Of a stretch of DNA of 7,263 nucleotides, positions 1 to 6,025 are shown piece after piece. Location of the stretch: contig DCUN01000068.1 in NCBI GenBank assembly GCA_002327225.1, forward strand, positions 3,775 through 11,037. The letters are read 5' to 3'. This DNA comes from Desulfobulbaceae bacterium UBA2213 (GTDB taxonomy: Bacteria; Desulfobacterota; Desulfobulbia; Desulfobulbales; Desulfocapsaceae). The notes beneath the pieces were generated by a model. It was not told the origin of the DNA. It saw only the letters and a program-made list of their open reading frames with translations, and ran no database searches. How positions within the stretch are numbered: the stretch's first letter is position 1; each line of letters begins with the position of its first letter. The position numbers were made by a program, and so were the translations under genes.

Positions 1-2
1 AT

Positions 3-353
3 AGGGCGCTTGTCAACTTCTCTCATGAGGGAATGCTCTATGAAAGTGAAGTGTTTCAGAGACTTACCGTAGGGCAGCAACTGAAAGGCTATATAAAAAA
101 AATACGCGAAGATCTCAAGATTGACCTGATCCTGCAACAACCGGGATATCAGGGGGTTGATGATGTCTCCCGGGCCATTCTCAAGACCATACAAGAGCAT
201 GGCGGCAGGATTGCTGTGACCGATAAAAGCCAGCCGGAAGAGATCTACTCCCTGTTCGGGGTCAGTAAAAAGACCTTCAAAAAGGCAATAGGCGCCCTTT
301 ATAAAAAAAGACTTGTTATCATCGACGCCAGTGGAGTTGAGATTGCCAGATGA
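3..353 (+). CDS. cvfB: CvfB/YitL-type S1 RNA-binding protein, C-terminal part (5' end outside window)
   Basis: The frame is open from the left edge with no start codon needed, so this is the 3' end of a longer gene; the ATG at 33 is internal. About 116 residues are visible. The first part (ALVNFSHEGMLYESEVFQ, then VGQQLKGYIKKIREDLKIDL) is the end of an S1-type OB fold as found in CvfB/YitL proteins. The rest (VDDVSRAILKTIQEHGG through FGVSKKTFKKAIGALYKK to LVIIDASG) fits the winged-helix domain that closes these proteins. CvfB proteins are cytoplasmic RNA-binding proteins of about 280-300 residues with tandem S1 domains; in Staphylococcus aureus the family affects virulence gene expression. 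Its role here is unknown. It ends with two adjacent stops, TGA then TAG, 33 bases from the stop of the convergent downstream gene. The family call is firm; the symbol is by similarity. Confidence 0.85.
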   Translation, partial: RALVNFSHEGMLYESEVFQRLTVGQQLKGYIKKIREDLKIDLILQQPGYQGVDDVSRAILKTIQEHGGRIAVTDKSQPEEIYSLFGVSKKTFKKAIGALYKKRLVIIDASGVEIAR

Positions 354-386
354 TAGAAAAATCTGTGGACGATATGTTTGTTTTCG

Positions 387-839
387 TTAGGGACGCACTG
401 CCCGGACCCGGCCACTCTTGCTCTTGAGGTACTTCAACTGGGAGCCTCCGCAGATCGGGTAGGCCTCCCATTCGCCGGCACGAATCTCTCCATTGGTTGT
501 CCAGTAGCTACCTTTCGGCTTGAGGGAACAATCACCTCCCAGATTCATCTCAAAGAGTTGGTAGAGTTCATAGGACTCCTCCTTACTGGGAAGGCGCCAG
601 TCACCATGATTTCCAAGAGTGAGGTTCCGGACATAAACACTGGCATTTTGACCGTTGGAGAAGGTCTCAGACCTCTCCACCTGCCACATCAGGCCATTGT
701 TCTGCTGGCAGATACCGTTGCCGAGATTAATAAGCTTTGCGTTACCCTGCTGCTTATTCTCTGTTGAAGGGGGAGAAGCGCAGGACTGGCAAAAAAGAGC
801 AAATACTCCTACAATGAGAACCAATATAAAAATCTTCAT
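387..839 (-). CDS. DUF1566 (Lcl C-terminal domain) secreted or lipoprotein-like protein
   Basis: This is a 150-residue protein. Residues 1-20 form a signal sequence: Lys2, a hydrophobic core to about residue 16, then CQSC. Cys20 could be lipidated, but the lipobox is poor (Cys at -3, Gln at -2), so lipoprotein status is uncertain. A short Pro/Ser/Asn/Gln-rich linker follows. The DUF1566 signatures come in order: GLMWQ (49-53), LTLGNHGDWRLPSKEE (73-88), SYWTT (111-115) and a closing GRVRAVR (143-149). DUF1566 is a small extracytoplasmic domain, often in lipoproteins and surface proteins and probably a carbohydrate- or ligand-binding fold; no reaction is known. The start is supported by AGGA (plus-strand 847-850) seven bases upstream of the ATG. 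It is convergent with the cvfB-like gene and appears to be a single-gene unit. Confidence 0.8.
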   Translation of the reverse strand: MKIFILVLIVGVFALFCQSCASPPSTENKQQGNAKLINLGNGICQQNNGLMWQVERSETFSNGQNASVYVRNLTLGNHGDWRLPSKEESYELYQLFEMNLGGDCSLKPKGSYWTTNGEIRAGEWEAYPICGGSQLKYLKSKSGRVRAVRP

Positions 840-1135
840 GCGAACATCCTTTTATAGTCTGGTGGTAGAGGGCATCTCGGCAGTCATCATCATTTGGTTT
901 CCCATGAGAAAAAGATGGGTTGCAATTATCTGAGTGACAATAATGCGTTAACTTGAACAAAAACAAAAGAATCTGATTTGAAGTCTATCGTATGAAGAAT
1001 ACTTTTGCAAACGGGAACGTAATATTGGCAGGAACTCGTCGCATGGTATGCTGATGCAGTTCCTGAGATGGATTGCTGTCATCTGGATACTTTTCAAGAA
1101 AAAGTGGCACACCCTTTAAATTCATTCTTCGTCAA
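840..1135. other. Intergenic spacer between divergent DUF1566 and rsmE genes
   Basis: This is a 296-base AT-rich gap between divergent genes that must hold promoters for both. Short ORFs here (for example 754-966 on the minus strand) overlap the real gene, lack family signatures, and are not accepted. The only structure I can point to is the dyad and promoter-like pair just upstream of rsmE, listed separately. I could not pick out a convincing promoter for the minus-strand gene. Confidence 0.6.
1025..1065 (+). promoter_or_regulatory. Possible rsmE promoter overlapping a dyad
   Basis: TTGGCA (1025-1030) and TATGCT (1047-1052) are separated by 16 bases and resemble a sigma-70 promoter; transcription would begin near 1059. 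The same stretch holds an inverted repeat, CAGGAACT (1029-1036) with AGTTCCTG (1058-1065), which encloses a smaller GCAT-ggt-ATGC dyad (1041-1051). The overlap of dyad and promoter could mark an operator, or a hairpin at the very start of the transcript. Both readings rest on pattern only. Confidence 0.3.
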
Positions 1136-1882
1136 ATGAACATTATTCTCGTAGATAAATTGGAAATTCAGGGAGGCAGGGTACTGCTCGTCGATCGCCG
1201 GGCCAAGCATCTGATCAAGGTGCTGCAGGTTCAGGCCGGAGATACCGTTCGGGTCGGGATCATTGACGGACCAAAAGGGCGTGGCAAGGTTGCAGCCCTC
1301 TGTGCCAAGTACCCCTTTCAGGTGGAACTGGAGGTTCAGTTCGCCGAAGAAATGGCTGAAAAACCGCCTGTTGATCTGCTTCTGGCCCTTCCGCGGCCCA
1401 TCATGCTTAAGCGTATCTTCAGTCAGGCAGCGGCTCTGGGGGTGGGAACCATCTTTATTACCCATGCCCAGCGGGTGGAGAAGAGTTTTTGGAGCGCTAC
1501 TTTATTGAACGAAGAGGAATATCGGCCCCATCTCCTGCAGGGGCTTGAGCAGGCAGTTGACACCAGGGTGCCTGAGGTTTCTGTTCATGAACGATTCAAA
1601 TCCCTTGTCGAGGATGTGCTTCCCGAGAAGATCAAAGAGTACAGTCATCTCCTGATTGCTCATCCCGGCAGTCCGGCCACCCTGAAAACCTTGATTCCAG
1701 AGCGGCCTGGTCGGATTCTTCTGGCCGTTGGTCCCGAGGGCGGCTGGATAGATTCCGAGATTAACAGGTTCGTAGAATGCGGTTTTAAATCGTTTTCGAT
1801 AGGAGAGCGGATCCTGAAAGTTGATACGGCGGTCGTGGCCCTCCATGGACGCTTGTCCGAGCGTCGAGAGAGCCTCTCCTGA
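1136..1882 (+). CDS. rsmE: 16S rRNA (uracil-1498-N3)-methyltransferase RsmE
   Basis: RsmE methylates N3 of U1498 in helix 44 of 16S rRNA, using S-adenosylmethionine, in the assembled small subunit. The 248 residues match the usual length of about 245. Residues 1-75 form the PUA-like RNA-binding domain (RRAKHLIKVLQVQAGDTV, GIIDGPKGRGKV). Residues from about 78 form the SPOUT methyltransferase domain, starting with LLLALPRPIMLKRIFSQAAALGV. The trefoil-knot cofactor motifs are GPEGGW (199-204) and SIGERILKVDTAVVAL (221-236). The frame is open upstream to a TTG at 1073, but family proteins begin at or near MNIILV, so I chose the ATG at 1136. No good Shine-Dalgarno sequence precedes it (TTCTTCGTCAA), whereas GAGATGG precedes the TTG, so a 269-residue form cannot be ruled out. 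Confidence 0.92.
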   Translation: MNIILVDKLEIQGGRVLLVDRRAKHLIKVLQVQAGDTVRVGIIDGPKGRGKVAALCAKYPFQVELEVQFAEEMAEKPPVDLLLALPRPIMLKRIFSQAAALGVGTIFITHAQRVEKSFWSATLLNEEEYRPHLLQGLEQAVDTRVPEVSVHERFKSLVEDVLPEKIKEYSHLLIAHPGSPATLKTLIPERPGRILLAVGPEGGWIDSEINRFVECGFKSFSIGERILKVDTAVVALHGRLSERRESLS

Positions 1883-1906
1883 TCTGTGGAAATAAGTGGT
1901 TATGAG

Positions 1907-1976
1907 GGCAGGCCGGGTTACAATCCGATGATGGGCTTACGGTGCATCCCCTGTTCTCGGACTATAGCCCGACCTG
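1907..1976 (+). promoter_or_regulatory. Long imperfect inverted repeat downstream of rsmE
   Basis: The arms GGCAGGCCGGGTTA (1907-1920) and TAGCCCGACCTGCC (1963-1976) can form a 14-bp stem with one C-A mismatch and one G-T wobble around a 42-base loop. No T-run follows, so it is not a standard intrinsic terminator. It starts 24 bases after the rsmE stop and lies about 180 bases upstream of gpmI. It could act as an mRNA 3' stabiliser, a Rho-type end, part of the gpmI leader, or a small dispersed repeat. I do not recognise a known riboswitch consensus in it. Confidence 0.45.
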
Positions 1977-2050
1977 CCATAGTATAGAAAAAAGTTACAG
2001 GATATTTATAGTTTCTTTAGCCCTTACTGAACAGACTCATGTCAATATTA

Positions 2051-2104
2051 GTGCCTTACAGATTATTTTCTTGTTTTTTTAAGAAAATAATCTGCGAAAG
2101 GCAC
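2051..2104 (+). promoter_or_regulatory. Strong 21-bp hairpin with T-rich loop in the gpmI leader
   Basis: GTGCCTT (2051-2057) pairs with AAGGCAC (2098-2104), and CAGATTATTTTCTT (2059-2072) pairs perfectly with AAGAAAATAATCTG (2081-2094). Only a 1-by-3 internal loop interrupts the stem, and the loop is GTTTTTTT. The T-run sits inside the loop rather than after the stem, so the form does not suit a normal terminator for either strand. Possible roles are a transcript-processing site in front of gpmI or a small palindromic mobile-type repeat. It ends 54 bases before the gpmI start codon. Confidence 0.65.
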
Positions 2105-2133
2105 TTATCCCGTTTATTGGGGTGAGTTATTTT

Positions 2134-2153
2134 TTGACAACGGTCAACAGGAG
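2134..2153 (+). promoter_or_regulatory. gpmI ribosome binding site with adjacent small dyad
   Basis: AGGAG (2149-2153) lies five bases before the ATG at 2159 and fixes the gpmI start. Directly upstream, TTGAC (2134-2138) and GTCAA (2143-2147) form a 5-bp dyad with a four-base AACG loop. It could be a small hairpin next to the ribosome binding site. TTGACA at 2134 resembles a -35 box, but no usable -10 could fit before the start codon. Confidence 0.6.
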
Positions 2154-2158
2154 AAATC

Positions 2159-3784
2159 ATGTCAGCATTGAGCCTCAAACCACTTGCCGGATTCAATCCT
2201 TTTCCGGGACCGGTGGTTACAGTGATTATGGATGGAGTAGGGCTCGGGCCCAAGAATGAGAGCAATGGTGTTTATATGGCTTATACTCCATTACTGGACG
2301 AACTCTTGCAGGGTGATCTGGTGACCCGTCTCAAGGCCCACGGCACCGCAGTGGGATTACCGTCTGATGGAGATATGGGGAATTCCGAGGTTGGTCATAA
2401 TGCCCTCGGGTCGGGCCGGGTCTTTGCTCAGGGGGCAAAGCTGGTCAATGAGGCGCTGATGAGTGGCGCCGCTTTTTCCAGCAAGGCCTGGCAGGAAGTT
2501 CTCCGGCGTGCGTCAACAGGGGGCACCCTGCATCTGATCGGCCTGATTTCGGACGGGAATGTGCACAGTCATGTGAATCATCTTTATGCCCTGCTTGATC
2601 AATGTCTCCGGGACAGTGTCAATCAGGTCAGGGTGCATGGTCTGATTGATGGCCGAGACGTGGGACCAAAAAGTGCGCTTACTTATTTTGCGCCTCTGGA
2701 ACAGAGATTGCTGCAACTCTCGGTGGATGGTCGCACCTACCGGCTTGCCTCCGGCGGCGGCAGGATGATCACGACCATGGATCGTTATAACGCCGACTGG
2801 TCAGTGGTTGAGCGGGGTTGGAAGGCACATGTGCTGGGGGAAGGAAGGCCTTTTTCTTCTGCCTGTGAGGCTATTCAATCCTATTATGACGAAGATCCCG
2901 CCATGACCGATCAGTATATGGAGAGTTTTGTGGTGGTTGAGGATGGAAAGCCGGTGGGAATCATGGAAGACGGGGATGCGGTTATCCTTTTTAATTTCCG
3001 GGGGGATCGGGCTATTGAACTCTCGCGTGCCTTTGATGAACCTGATCTGGCGGAGTTTGACCGCAAGCGTGTCCCTGATCTTTTTTATGCCGGTATCATG
3101 CAGTATGATGGCGATGCCCACATACCCGCTCATTATATAGTAGAGCCGCCCGCCATTGACCGGACACTTGGCGAGTATCTCTGCGCTGCCGGGATCACCT
3201 CCTATGCCATTTCCGAGACCCAGAAATTCGGCCATGTGACCTATTTCTGGAATGGCAATAAGTCAGGATATATTGATGACAACCTGGAGACCTATGTGGA
3301 GATTGCATCGGACAAGGTGACCTTTGATCTGCGGCCCTGGATGAAGGCGGCGGAAATCACCGACCAGGTAGTTGCCGCCATTGAATCCGGCAGCTATAAA
3401 TTTATCCGTCTCAATCTTGCCAATGGGGACATGGTCGGCCATACCGGGGTGGAGATTTCGGTGCGGATCGCTGTGGAGACCGTGGATCTGTCGTTAAAGA
3501 GGATCCTTGCCGCCCTTGAAAAGGTTGGTGGCATTGCCCTGATAACGGCTGACCATGGCAACGCTGATTGCATGTGGACTGAAAAAAATGGTAAGCGTTC
3601 AGCCATGGTGGCCCATACCAGAAATCCGGTACCGTTGATCATCAAGGATTATAATCTCAAGAATACCTTTCAACTCAGTCATCTTGAACAACCTGGATTG
3701 TCCAACGTTGCGGCGACAATCTGTACTCTTCTGGGTTACGAGGCGCCGGAAGAGTATGATTCATCACTGCTTGTGTTACGCTAA
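2159..3784 (+). CDS. gpmI: 2,3-bisphosphoglycerate-independent phosphoglycerate mutase
   Basis: GpmI interconverts 3- and 2-phosphoglycerate in glycolysis and gluconeogenesis, in the cytoplasm, through a phosphoserine intermediate with two Mn2+ ions. The 541 residues are somewhat longer than the common length of about 510. Alkaline-phosphatase-superfamily metal sites are visible: Asp25 (VIMDGVG), the nucleophile Ser76 (GDMGNSEVGHNALGSGR), Asp424 and His428 (NGDMVGH), Asp465 and His466 (TADHGN), and His486 (AHTRNPVP). The inserted phosphotransferase/substrate domain carries SDGNVHSH (131-138), LIDGRD (162-167), GGGRMITTMDRYNADW (199-214) and FNFRGDRA (278-285). Lys356 lies in ETQKFGH. All key residues are present, so the enzyme should work. 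It has its own ribosome binding site, a structured leader of about 276 bases after rsmE, and a clear terminator, and looks like a monocistronic gene. Confidence 0.97.
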   Translation: MSALSLKPLAGFNPFPGPVVTVIMDGVGLGPKNESNGVYMAYTPLLDELLQGDLVTRLKAHGTAVGLPSDGDMGNSEVGHNALGSGRVFAQGAKLVNEALMSGAAFSSKAWQEVLRRASTGGTLHLIGLISDGNVHSHVNHLYALLDQCLRDSVNQVRVHGLIDGRDVGPKSALTYFAPLEQRLLQLSVDGRTYRLASGGGRMITTMDRYNADWSVVERGWKAHVLGEGRPFSSACEAIQSYYDEDPAMTDQYMESFVVVEDGKPVGIMEDGDAVILFNFRGDRAIELSRAFDEPDLAEFDRKRVPDLFYAGIMQYDGDAHIPAHYIVEPPAIDRTLGEYLCAAGITSYAISETQKFGHVTYFWNGNKSGYIDDNLETYVEIASDKVTFDLRPWMKAAEITDQVVAAIESGSYKFIRLNLANGDMVGHTGVEISVRIAVETVDLSLKRILAALEKVGGIALITADHGNADCMWTEKNGKRSAMVAHTRNPVPLIIKDYNLKNTFQLSHLEQPGLSNVAATICTLLGYEAPEEYDSSLLVLR

Positions 3785-3824
3785 CCTCCGTCAATGTCCT
3801 GTAAAATTAACATGTTATAAATAA

Positions 3825-3851
3825 AAAACCGGGTACTGAGTACCCGGTTTT
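3825..3851 (+). terminator. Intrinsic terminator after gpmI
   Basis: AAAACCGGGTAC (3825-3836), loop TGA, then GTACCCGGTTTT (3840-3851) gives a perfect 12-bp stem with a GC-rich centre and A/T tails on both sides. It sits 40 bases after the gpmI stop. The A-tract before and T-tract after mean it could work in both directions, insulating gpmI from the transposase remnant that reads toward it. Confidence 0.9.
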
Positions 3852-4097
3852 GAAATAACCCCTGGAAGGGGATAAAATGCTTTTGCCCCCTAGCCCGCAT
3901 TTCTCATTAGCCCAAAATTCTATCAAAAAATCATAACCGACGAACCAAATTTCCGTCCTTGAGGCCAATATGACAGATGTCATGGACAAATGCCCCATTT
4001 ATCCAGTCAGTTGTCCCTGGCTCGTGCCGATTTTCGGTGAATTATCCGTCAACAGGGCGCACCTCTCTTGTTGAACCGGAAACCTGTTATTCTCAGC
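3852..4097. other. Gene-poor AT-rich stretch left of the IS1380 remnant
   Basis: I see no convincing gene here. Visible are a small hairpin CCCCT-gga-AGGGG (3859-3871), AAATGC (3875-3880) facing GCATTT (3898-3903), and a TGACA-ga-TGTCA dyad (3971-3982). A 34-codon ORF (3970-4074, listed separately) is the only reading frame with a plausible ribosome binding site. The left end of the insertion sequence should fall near 4060-4097, just beyond the transposase stop, but its inverted repeat cannot be defined because the partner end is missing. Confidence 0.5.
3970..4074 (+). CDS. Doubtful 34-residue ORF, possibly a fragment cut by the insertion
   Basis: An ATG at 3970 is preceded by GAGG (3960-3963) six bases upstream and opens a 34-codon frame: MTDVMDKCPIYPVSCPWLVP, then IFGELSVNRAHLSC and TGA. 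It has three cysteines and no family match I recognise. It ends about 25 bases before the transposase stop on the other strand, so it may be the truncated beginning of a gene broken by the insertion sequence, or chance. It does not resemble the N-terminus of TcdA. Treat it as unproven. Confidence 0.15.
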   Translation: MTDVMDKCPIYPVSCPWLVPIFGELSVNRAHLSC

Positions 4098-5040
4098 TTA
4101 CGCCCAGAGAGGTATTTTTTCTATATTTACCAATACTTGATCAAAGATTCTCCTGTAGGGATAGCCATCTGTAAAGGAAATCCACACTTTTCGTACCGTT
4201 ATCCTGATTTTCGCGCCGATCTTGAACAATTTCAGCCTGATCGTGTCGCATTGTGCCCTGGACATATCCGTGCCGGTAAGGCCAAGTTGGCGTAACGCCT
4301 GGACAAGAACATAGGCCAGGGAAGAAAAATAGAGTCGAATCTGGTTACTGAACATCTTGTGTGCTGGTTCTGTCGGCAAAAAGCATCAATTGCTGTTCTT
4401 TAATCCGGTTCTCCATTTCGCCACGGGCGCAATACATTTTTTCATACAGTTCACGGGCATCGTGCTCCCCGGCCTTGAGTGAGGTAACGACAAATCGGGG
4501 ATTTGCTCCTTTGCCGAGATGCTCAGCCTTGCCGACAACCCGGCGGTGCCAACGCCAGGTCTTCAGGGGTTTATAGCAGAAGTCCCTGAAAACGCGGGAG
4601 GCCTTTTCGCTGCATTGATACAGTGCCTTGGCCAGGGCCAGCTCTTCAGAAACTTCCAGTTCCAGCCGCCTGTTCCTGGCAAGCCCAAGAAGAAAATCAA
4701 CATAGTGATCTTCACACCAGACCATCAGGTCTTCCCGGTAAAACCCACTGTCGCCGCGAACAATTATCCGGGTGTCCGGCCAACAGGTCCGGATACGTTC
4801 GACGATACGCTCCACCTCTTCCACCGTACCGGCCGCGCCATCGTTATTCGACTGCCGCAACCGGGCACACAGGAGATGGTCTCCGCAAAAAATGTACAGA
4901 GGCAGATAGCAGTAAGCCTTGTAATAACCATGGAAAAACTTCCCTTCCTGATTGCCATGCAGGGGATCATCGGTGGCGTCGACATCAAGGATAATCCGGG
5001 CCGGAGCTTCGCTGTGCATTTCAAGAAAAACATCGCGGCC
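4098..5040 (-). pseudogene. IS1380-family transposase remnant, N-terminus lost and frameshifted
   Basis: Reading leftward, the protein starts abruptly at AAAVGRDVFLEMHSEAPA and continues through the IS1380 core: ILDVDATDDPLHGNQEGKFF (first Asp, plus 4978-4986), IIVRGDSGFYRED (second Asp, 4750-4752) and CARGEMENRIKEQQLMLFAD (Glu, 4411-4413). The DDE set is therefore present. At TTGTGTG (4357-4363) the frame changes: one frame reads ADRTSTQDVQ and stops at 4347, while the next reads HKMFSNQIRLYFSSLAYVLV to the true C-terminus, stop 4098. Loss of two bases from a CA/TG run explains this. The usual 130-150 N-terminal residues are missing, because tcdA-derived sequence takes over at about 5035-5045. 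The ATG near 5211 is a chance start in that foreign part. It cannot make active transposase. The mobile element's terminal repeats were not found. Confidence 0.85.
4098..5040. mobile_element. Truncated IS1380-family insertion sequence (minimum extent)
   Basis: The limits given are those of recognisable transposase sequence. The left end of the element must lie slightly left of 4098, and the right end has been deleted. IS1380 elements are normally about 1.4-1.7 kb with short inverted repeats and small target duplications; about 0.95 kb remains. With no right end and no accessory genes, it is a relic that cannot move by itself. Confidence 0.75.
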
Positions 5041-5386
5041 CACAGCCGCCGCATCCCCATCATCGTCGATGGGGGCGGCCCTGCGCAGCGACCCCGCCCA
5101 GATCCGCATCGCTGATCTCATGGACACCAAAAACTGCCCCCTGGCCAGACGCCTGCGCCAGCGGCTCCGGCGCGCCGGGATAGAACGGGGCATCACCTGC
5201 GTCTTTTCCACGGAAGCGGTCTCCCGGCATTATGATGAGACGGAAGAAACACCCGACCATGACGCCCCCTTTGGAGAGCGGGGACGACAGCGACGCAGCC
5301 TGGGCAGCCTGCCCACCCTGACCGGCATCTTCGGCCTTATCATCGCCAATGAAGTGATCCTCAGGATCAGCGGCAGACAACGCTGA
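5041..5386 (+). pseudogene. tcdA: 3' fragment of tcdA, tRNA threonylcarbamoyladenosine dehydratase
   Basis: TcdA (YgdL/CsdL), a ThiF/E1-like enzyme, uses ATP to cyclise t6A37 in tRNAs to ct6A. From 5063 the frame reads SSMGAALRSDPAQIRIADL, NCPLARRLRQRLRRAGIERG, ITCVFSTEAV (CVFSTE at 5198-5215) and GSLPTLTGIFGLIIANEVIL, ending with TGA at 5386. This is the C-terminal 40 percent or so of the family. Upstream, HSRRIPII (5041-5064) also fits TcdA but in another frame: ATCATCGTCGATG where ATC ATC TCG TCG ATG would be expected, so two bases seem to be lost near 5065. The N-terminal Rossmann part with the GxGGVGS nucleotide motif is absent from the window. The fragment meets the IS1380 remnant head to head, so this copy is non-functional. 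Only the 2-base shift depends on my reading of the consensus. Confidence 0.8.
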
Positions 5387-5445
5387 TTCCATTTTCAATC
5401 AGTGTTAGAGCCTCTTGCAGGTAAGCGAGCCAGCGAGACTCCGAA

Positions 5446-5547
5446 ATGACGAATGAAATCCAAAAATCGTCATTCCCGCGCAGGTGGGAATCCATAACAG
5501 GCTGAATTAACAACAATGGATTCCCGATAAAAGCACTCGGGAATGAC
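5446..5547. repeat. Palindromic intergenic repeat (GTCATTCCCG...CGGGAATGAC type)
   Basis: GTCATTCCCGCG (5469-5480) is matched in inverse by CTCGGGAATGAC (5536-5547), and the inner ends also match: GGGAATCCAT (5486-5495) and ATGGATTCCC (5516-5525). Each half is itself a hairpin (ATTCCC/GGGAAT, 5472-5491; ATTCCCG/CGGGAAT, 5520-5544). A further arm ATGACGA (5446-5452) pairs with TCGTCAT (5467-5473). This sequence type is a widespread dispersed repeat in proteobacterial intergenic regions, resembling non-autonomous palindromic elements. Here it sits between the 3' ends of tcdA and the receiver gene, where it could also act as a transcript end. Confidence 0.8.
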
Positions 5548-5568
5548 AGTATCGGTTGCCTGCGGAAC

Positions 5569-5949
5569 TCAGGCCGGGTGGTCCTTCAAGATATATTTTT
5601 TGACGATCACCGGCAGGGCGTGGATGTCGATCGGTTTGGTGATATAATCGTCCATGCCGGCGGCCATGGCCTTTTCTCTATCGCCTTTCATGGCATAAGA
5701 GGTGAGGGCCAGAACCTTGATGTGCCGGGTTTCGGGATCCCCCCTCAGGATGCGGGTCGCCTCCAGGCCGTCGAGGACCGGCATCTGGATATCCATGAGG
5801 ATCAGATCCGGCCTGGCCTCTTTCGCTAGCCGCACCCCCTCCTGACCATTTTCGGCCTCAAGAATCTCATAGCCGTGATAGATCAGGACCTGCCGGGCCA
5901 GCTCCCGGTTCAGTTTATTATCGTCAACGACGAGGATTTTTTGCGCCAT
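5569..5949 (-). CDS. Stand-alone response regulator receiver protein (CheY/DivK-like)
   Basis: This 126-residue protein is a single receiver (REC) domain with no output domain. The acidic pair is Asp9-Asp10 (ILVVDDN), the phosphoacceptor is Asp53 (DLILMDIQMPVLDGLEATRI), and the switch residues are Thr83 (ALTSYAMKGD) and Lys105 (ITKPID). All sites for phosphorylation are present. The LTSYAMKGDREKA stretch is typical of DivK-like and hybrid-kinase receivers. It would be phosphorylated by a histidine kinase or phosphotransfer protein and act by protein contact in the cytoplasm. A perfect AGGAGG (plus-strand 5959-5964) lies nine bases before the ATG. It follows the HD-GYP regulator by 76 bases on the same strand, which suggests one operon and a shared pathway. 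The partner kinase is not in the window. Confidence 0.93.
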   Translation of the reverse strand: MAQKILVVDDNKLNRELARQVLIYHGYEILEAENGQEGVRLAKEARPDLILMDIQMPVLDGLEATRILRGDPETRHIKVLALTSYAMKGDREKAMAAGMDDYITKPIDIHALPVIVKKYILKDHPA

Positions 5950-6025
5950 GATGCGACTCCTCCTTTTACATAGTTGAATGGATGGTATGGGGGAATGAAT
6001 GATCAGCGAACCGCCAATCCTCTAG

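Noticed and set aside
378..767. 129-codon plus-strand ORF overlapping the DUF1566 gene
   Set aside because: It is antisense to a gene with a signal sequence, ribosome binding site and DUF1566 motifs; its own translation shows no known domain.
1907..1976. Riboswitch or attC-type recombination site
   Set aside because: I could not match the loop or core sequences to a known riboswitch consensus or to integron core sites, so only the dyad is reported.
2134..2139. TTGACA as the -35 box of a gpmI promoter
   Set aside because: The spacing would put the -10 box on the gpmI start codon, leaving no room for the ribosome binding site in the transcript.
3807..3998. 63-codon minus-strand ORF downstream of gpmI
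   Set aside because: It reads through the gpmI terminator hairpin, has no family signature, and has no clear ribosome binding site.
4952..5062. The part of the plus-strand 144-codon ORF left of the TcdA sequence
   Set aside because: Up to about 5040 these bases are transposase antisense, so the ATG at 4952 is a chance start and not the start of tcdA.
4519..5115. 198-codon plus-strand ORF across the transposase region
   Set aside because: It is antisense to clear IS1380 transposase motifs on the minus strand and has no recognisable domain of its own.
5060..5398. 112-codon minus-strand ORF that might have been the missing transposase N-terminus
   Set aside because: Its sequence does not resemble IS1380 N-termini, and the plus strand over the same bases encodes unmistakable TcdA motifs (CVFSTE, GSLPTLTGIFGL).
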